Below are positions 63,512 through 64,000 of a stretch of DNA of 64,000 bases, piece by piece. Positions within the stretch are counted from its first letter, which is position 1, and each line of letters starts with the position of its first letter. Location of the stretch: NCBI RefSeq assembly GCF_003202155.1, contig NZ_QFLI01000009.1, positions 124,001-188,000 on the forward strand, written 5' to 3'. Made by a program: the position numbers and the translations under genes. This DNA is from Marinifilum breve (GTDB lineage Bacteria > Bacteroidota > Bacteroidia > Bacteroidales > Marinifilaceae). The notes beneath the pieces were generated by a model. It made no database searches. It was not told the origin of the DNA and saw only the letters and a program-made list of their open reading frames with translations.

Positions 63512-64000
63512 ATGGATGTATTGGTTAAAATAGGACAGTTTTTATTGAGTTTGTCTATTCTTGTGGTTTTACATGAGTTAGGACACTTTGTATTTGCAAA
63601 ATTGTTCAAAACAAGGGTTGAGAAATTTTATATGTTCTTTAATCCTGGATTTTCACTTTTTAAATTTAAAAAAGGAGAAACAGAATATGGTATTGGCTGG
63701 ATTCCTCTAGGGGGATACGTGAAAATATCTGGGATGATCGATGAATCGATGGATAAGGAACAGATGGCATTGCCTCCAAAATCATACGAATTTAGATCAA
63801 AGCCAGCATGGCAACGTTTGCTGATCATGGTTGGTGGTGTATTGGTAAATTTCATCTTGGCATTTGTAATATACACAGCTGTTTTATTTGCATGGGGAGA
63901 ACAATATTTACCAGCTGAAAATGCAAAATATGGTATTGTTTGTGATTCTTTGTCGGAAAGTATTGGCTTGAAGGATGGAGATATTATTGTGGCTTTGGAT
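63512..64000 (+). CDS. rseP: RseP-type site-2 zinc protease (3' end outside window)
   Basis: ATG at 63512, frame open to the window end (163 codons). LVVLHELGHFVFAK is the HExxH zinc site in the first membrane helix; WIPLGGYVKISGM is the RseP-specific loop, and the start of the PDZ region (GDIIVALD) is reached at the edge. Intramembrane cleavage of anti-sigma factors. It lies 130 bases after dxr; the spacer contains AT-rich TAATT-type repeats (about 63405-63440). Confidence 0.93.
   Translation, partial: MDVLVKIGQFLLSLSILVVLHELGHFVFAKLFKTRVEKFYMFFNPGFSLFKFKKGETEYGIGWIPLGGYVKISGMIDESMDKEQMALPPKSYEFRSKPAWQRLLIMVGGVLVNFILAFVIYTAVLFAWGEQYLPAENAKYGIVCDSLSESIGLKDGDIIVALD

Overview
The window is chromosomal DNA from a Bacteroidota bacterium. 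It is AT-rich (roughly 35-37% G+C by eye), with weak Shine-Dalgarno signals. It carries family markers typical of that phylum: a TonB-dependent receptor with carboxypeptidase-like domain, DUF4249 lipoproteins, an S46 dipeptidyl-peptidase, TPR/LytS-type sensor kinases, an OmpP1/FadL porin and DUF4956. A marine Marinilabiliales/Marinifilaceae-like genome would fit, but that placement is inference. No prophage, plasmid backbone or CRISPR array was seen. One small IS200-like/RAYT transposase gene is present.

Layout. 1-4.3 kb: a serine hydrolase cut by the window edge, a rhodanese, and an M56/BlaI antirepressor-repressor pair with a three-palindrome operator. 4.5-20.3 kb (minus strand): a remarkable export operon: ABC ATPase, ABC-2 permease joined to a degenerate M1-peptidase-like/golvesin-like ectodomain, TolC-type channel, membrane-fusion protein, an RND pump, and a second RND pump fused in frame to a membrane insert plus an ABC ATPase. 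A further ABC-2 permease lies downstream. 20.5-29.1 kb: a second rhodanese, then a TonB receptor / MG2-like / DUF4249 operon with a duplicated DUF4249 gene. 29.4-35.5 kb: NfeD, then a complete-looking mevalonate operon (type 2 IPP isomerase, HMG-CoA reductase, GYDIA GHMP kinase, diphosphomevalonate decarboxylase, mevalonate kinase). 35.5-39.4 kb: two tandem TPR-LytS kinases. 39.5-44.2 kb: FadL, a Fic protein lacking the catalytic histidine, and succinyl-CoA synthetase (sucD, sucC).

44.8-52.3 kb: a plus-strand island resembling the E. coli yjfIJKLM cluster: YjfI-like protein, PspA, DUF4178, a Gly/Tyr/Ser-rich membrane protein, DUF350, membrane spermidine synthase, AdoMet decarboxylase, a trypsin-like lipoprotein and a K+ channel. 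It probably couples membrane stress, polyamines and ion flux. 52.3-52.74 kb: a gene-free array of about 20 degenerate 21-bp repeats. 52.8-57.2 kb: RNase HI, a RAYT-like transposase with four REP-like hairpins, a DPP7-type peptidase and RNase HII. 57.3-60.8 kb: CotH-like kinase, DUF4956 membrane protein, PPP-like phosphatase lipoprotein and DUF4268. 61.0-64.0 kb: two identical initiator tRNAs, an M23 peptidase, dxr and the start of rseP.

Main points of interest: the RND-ABC fusion, whose ABC domain seems split by a membrane insert, and its operon; the 21-bp repeat array; the coexistence of a mevalonate operon with the MEP-pathway gene dxr; the His-to-Leu Fic protein; the REP/RAYT locus with compensatory hairpin changes; and a two-copy structured intergenic repeat with covarying stems.
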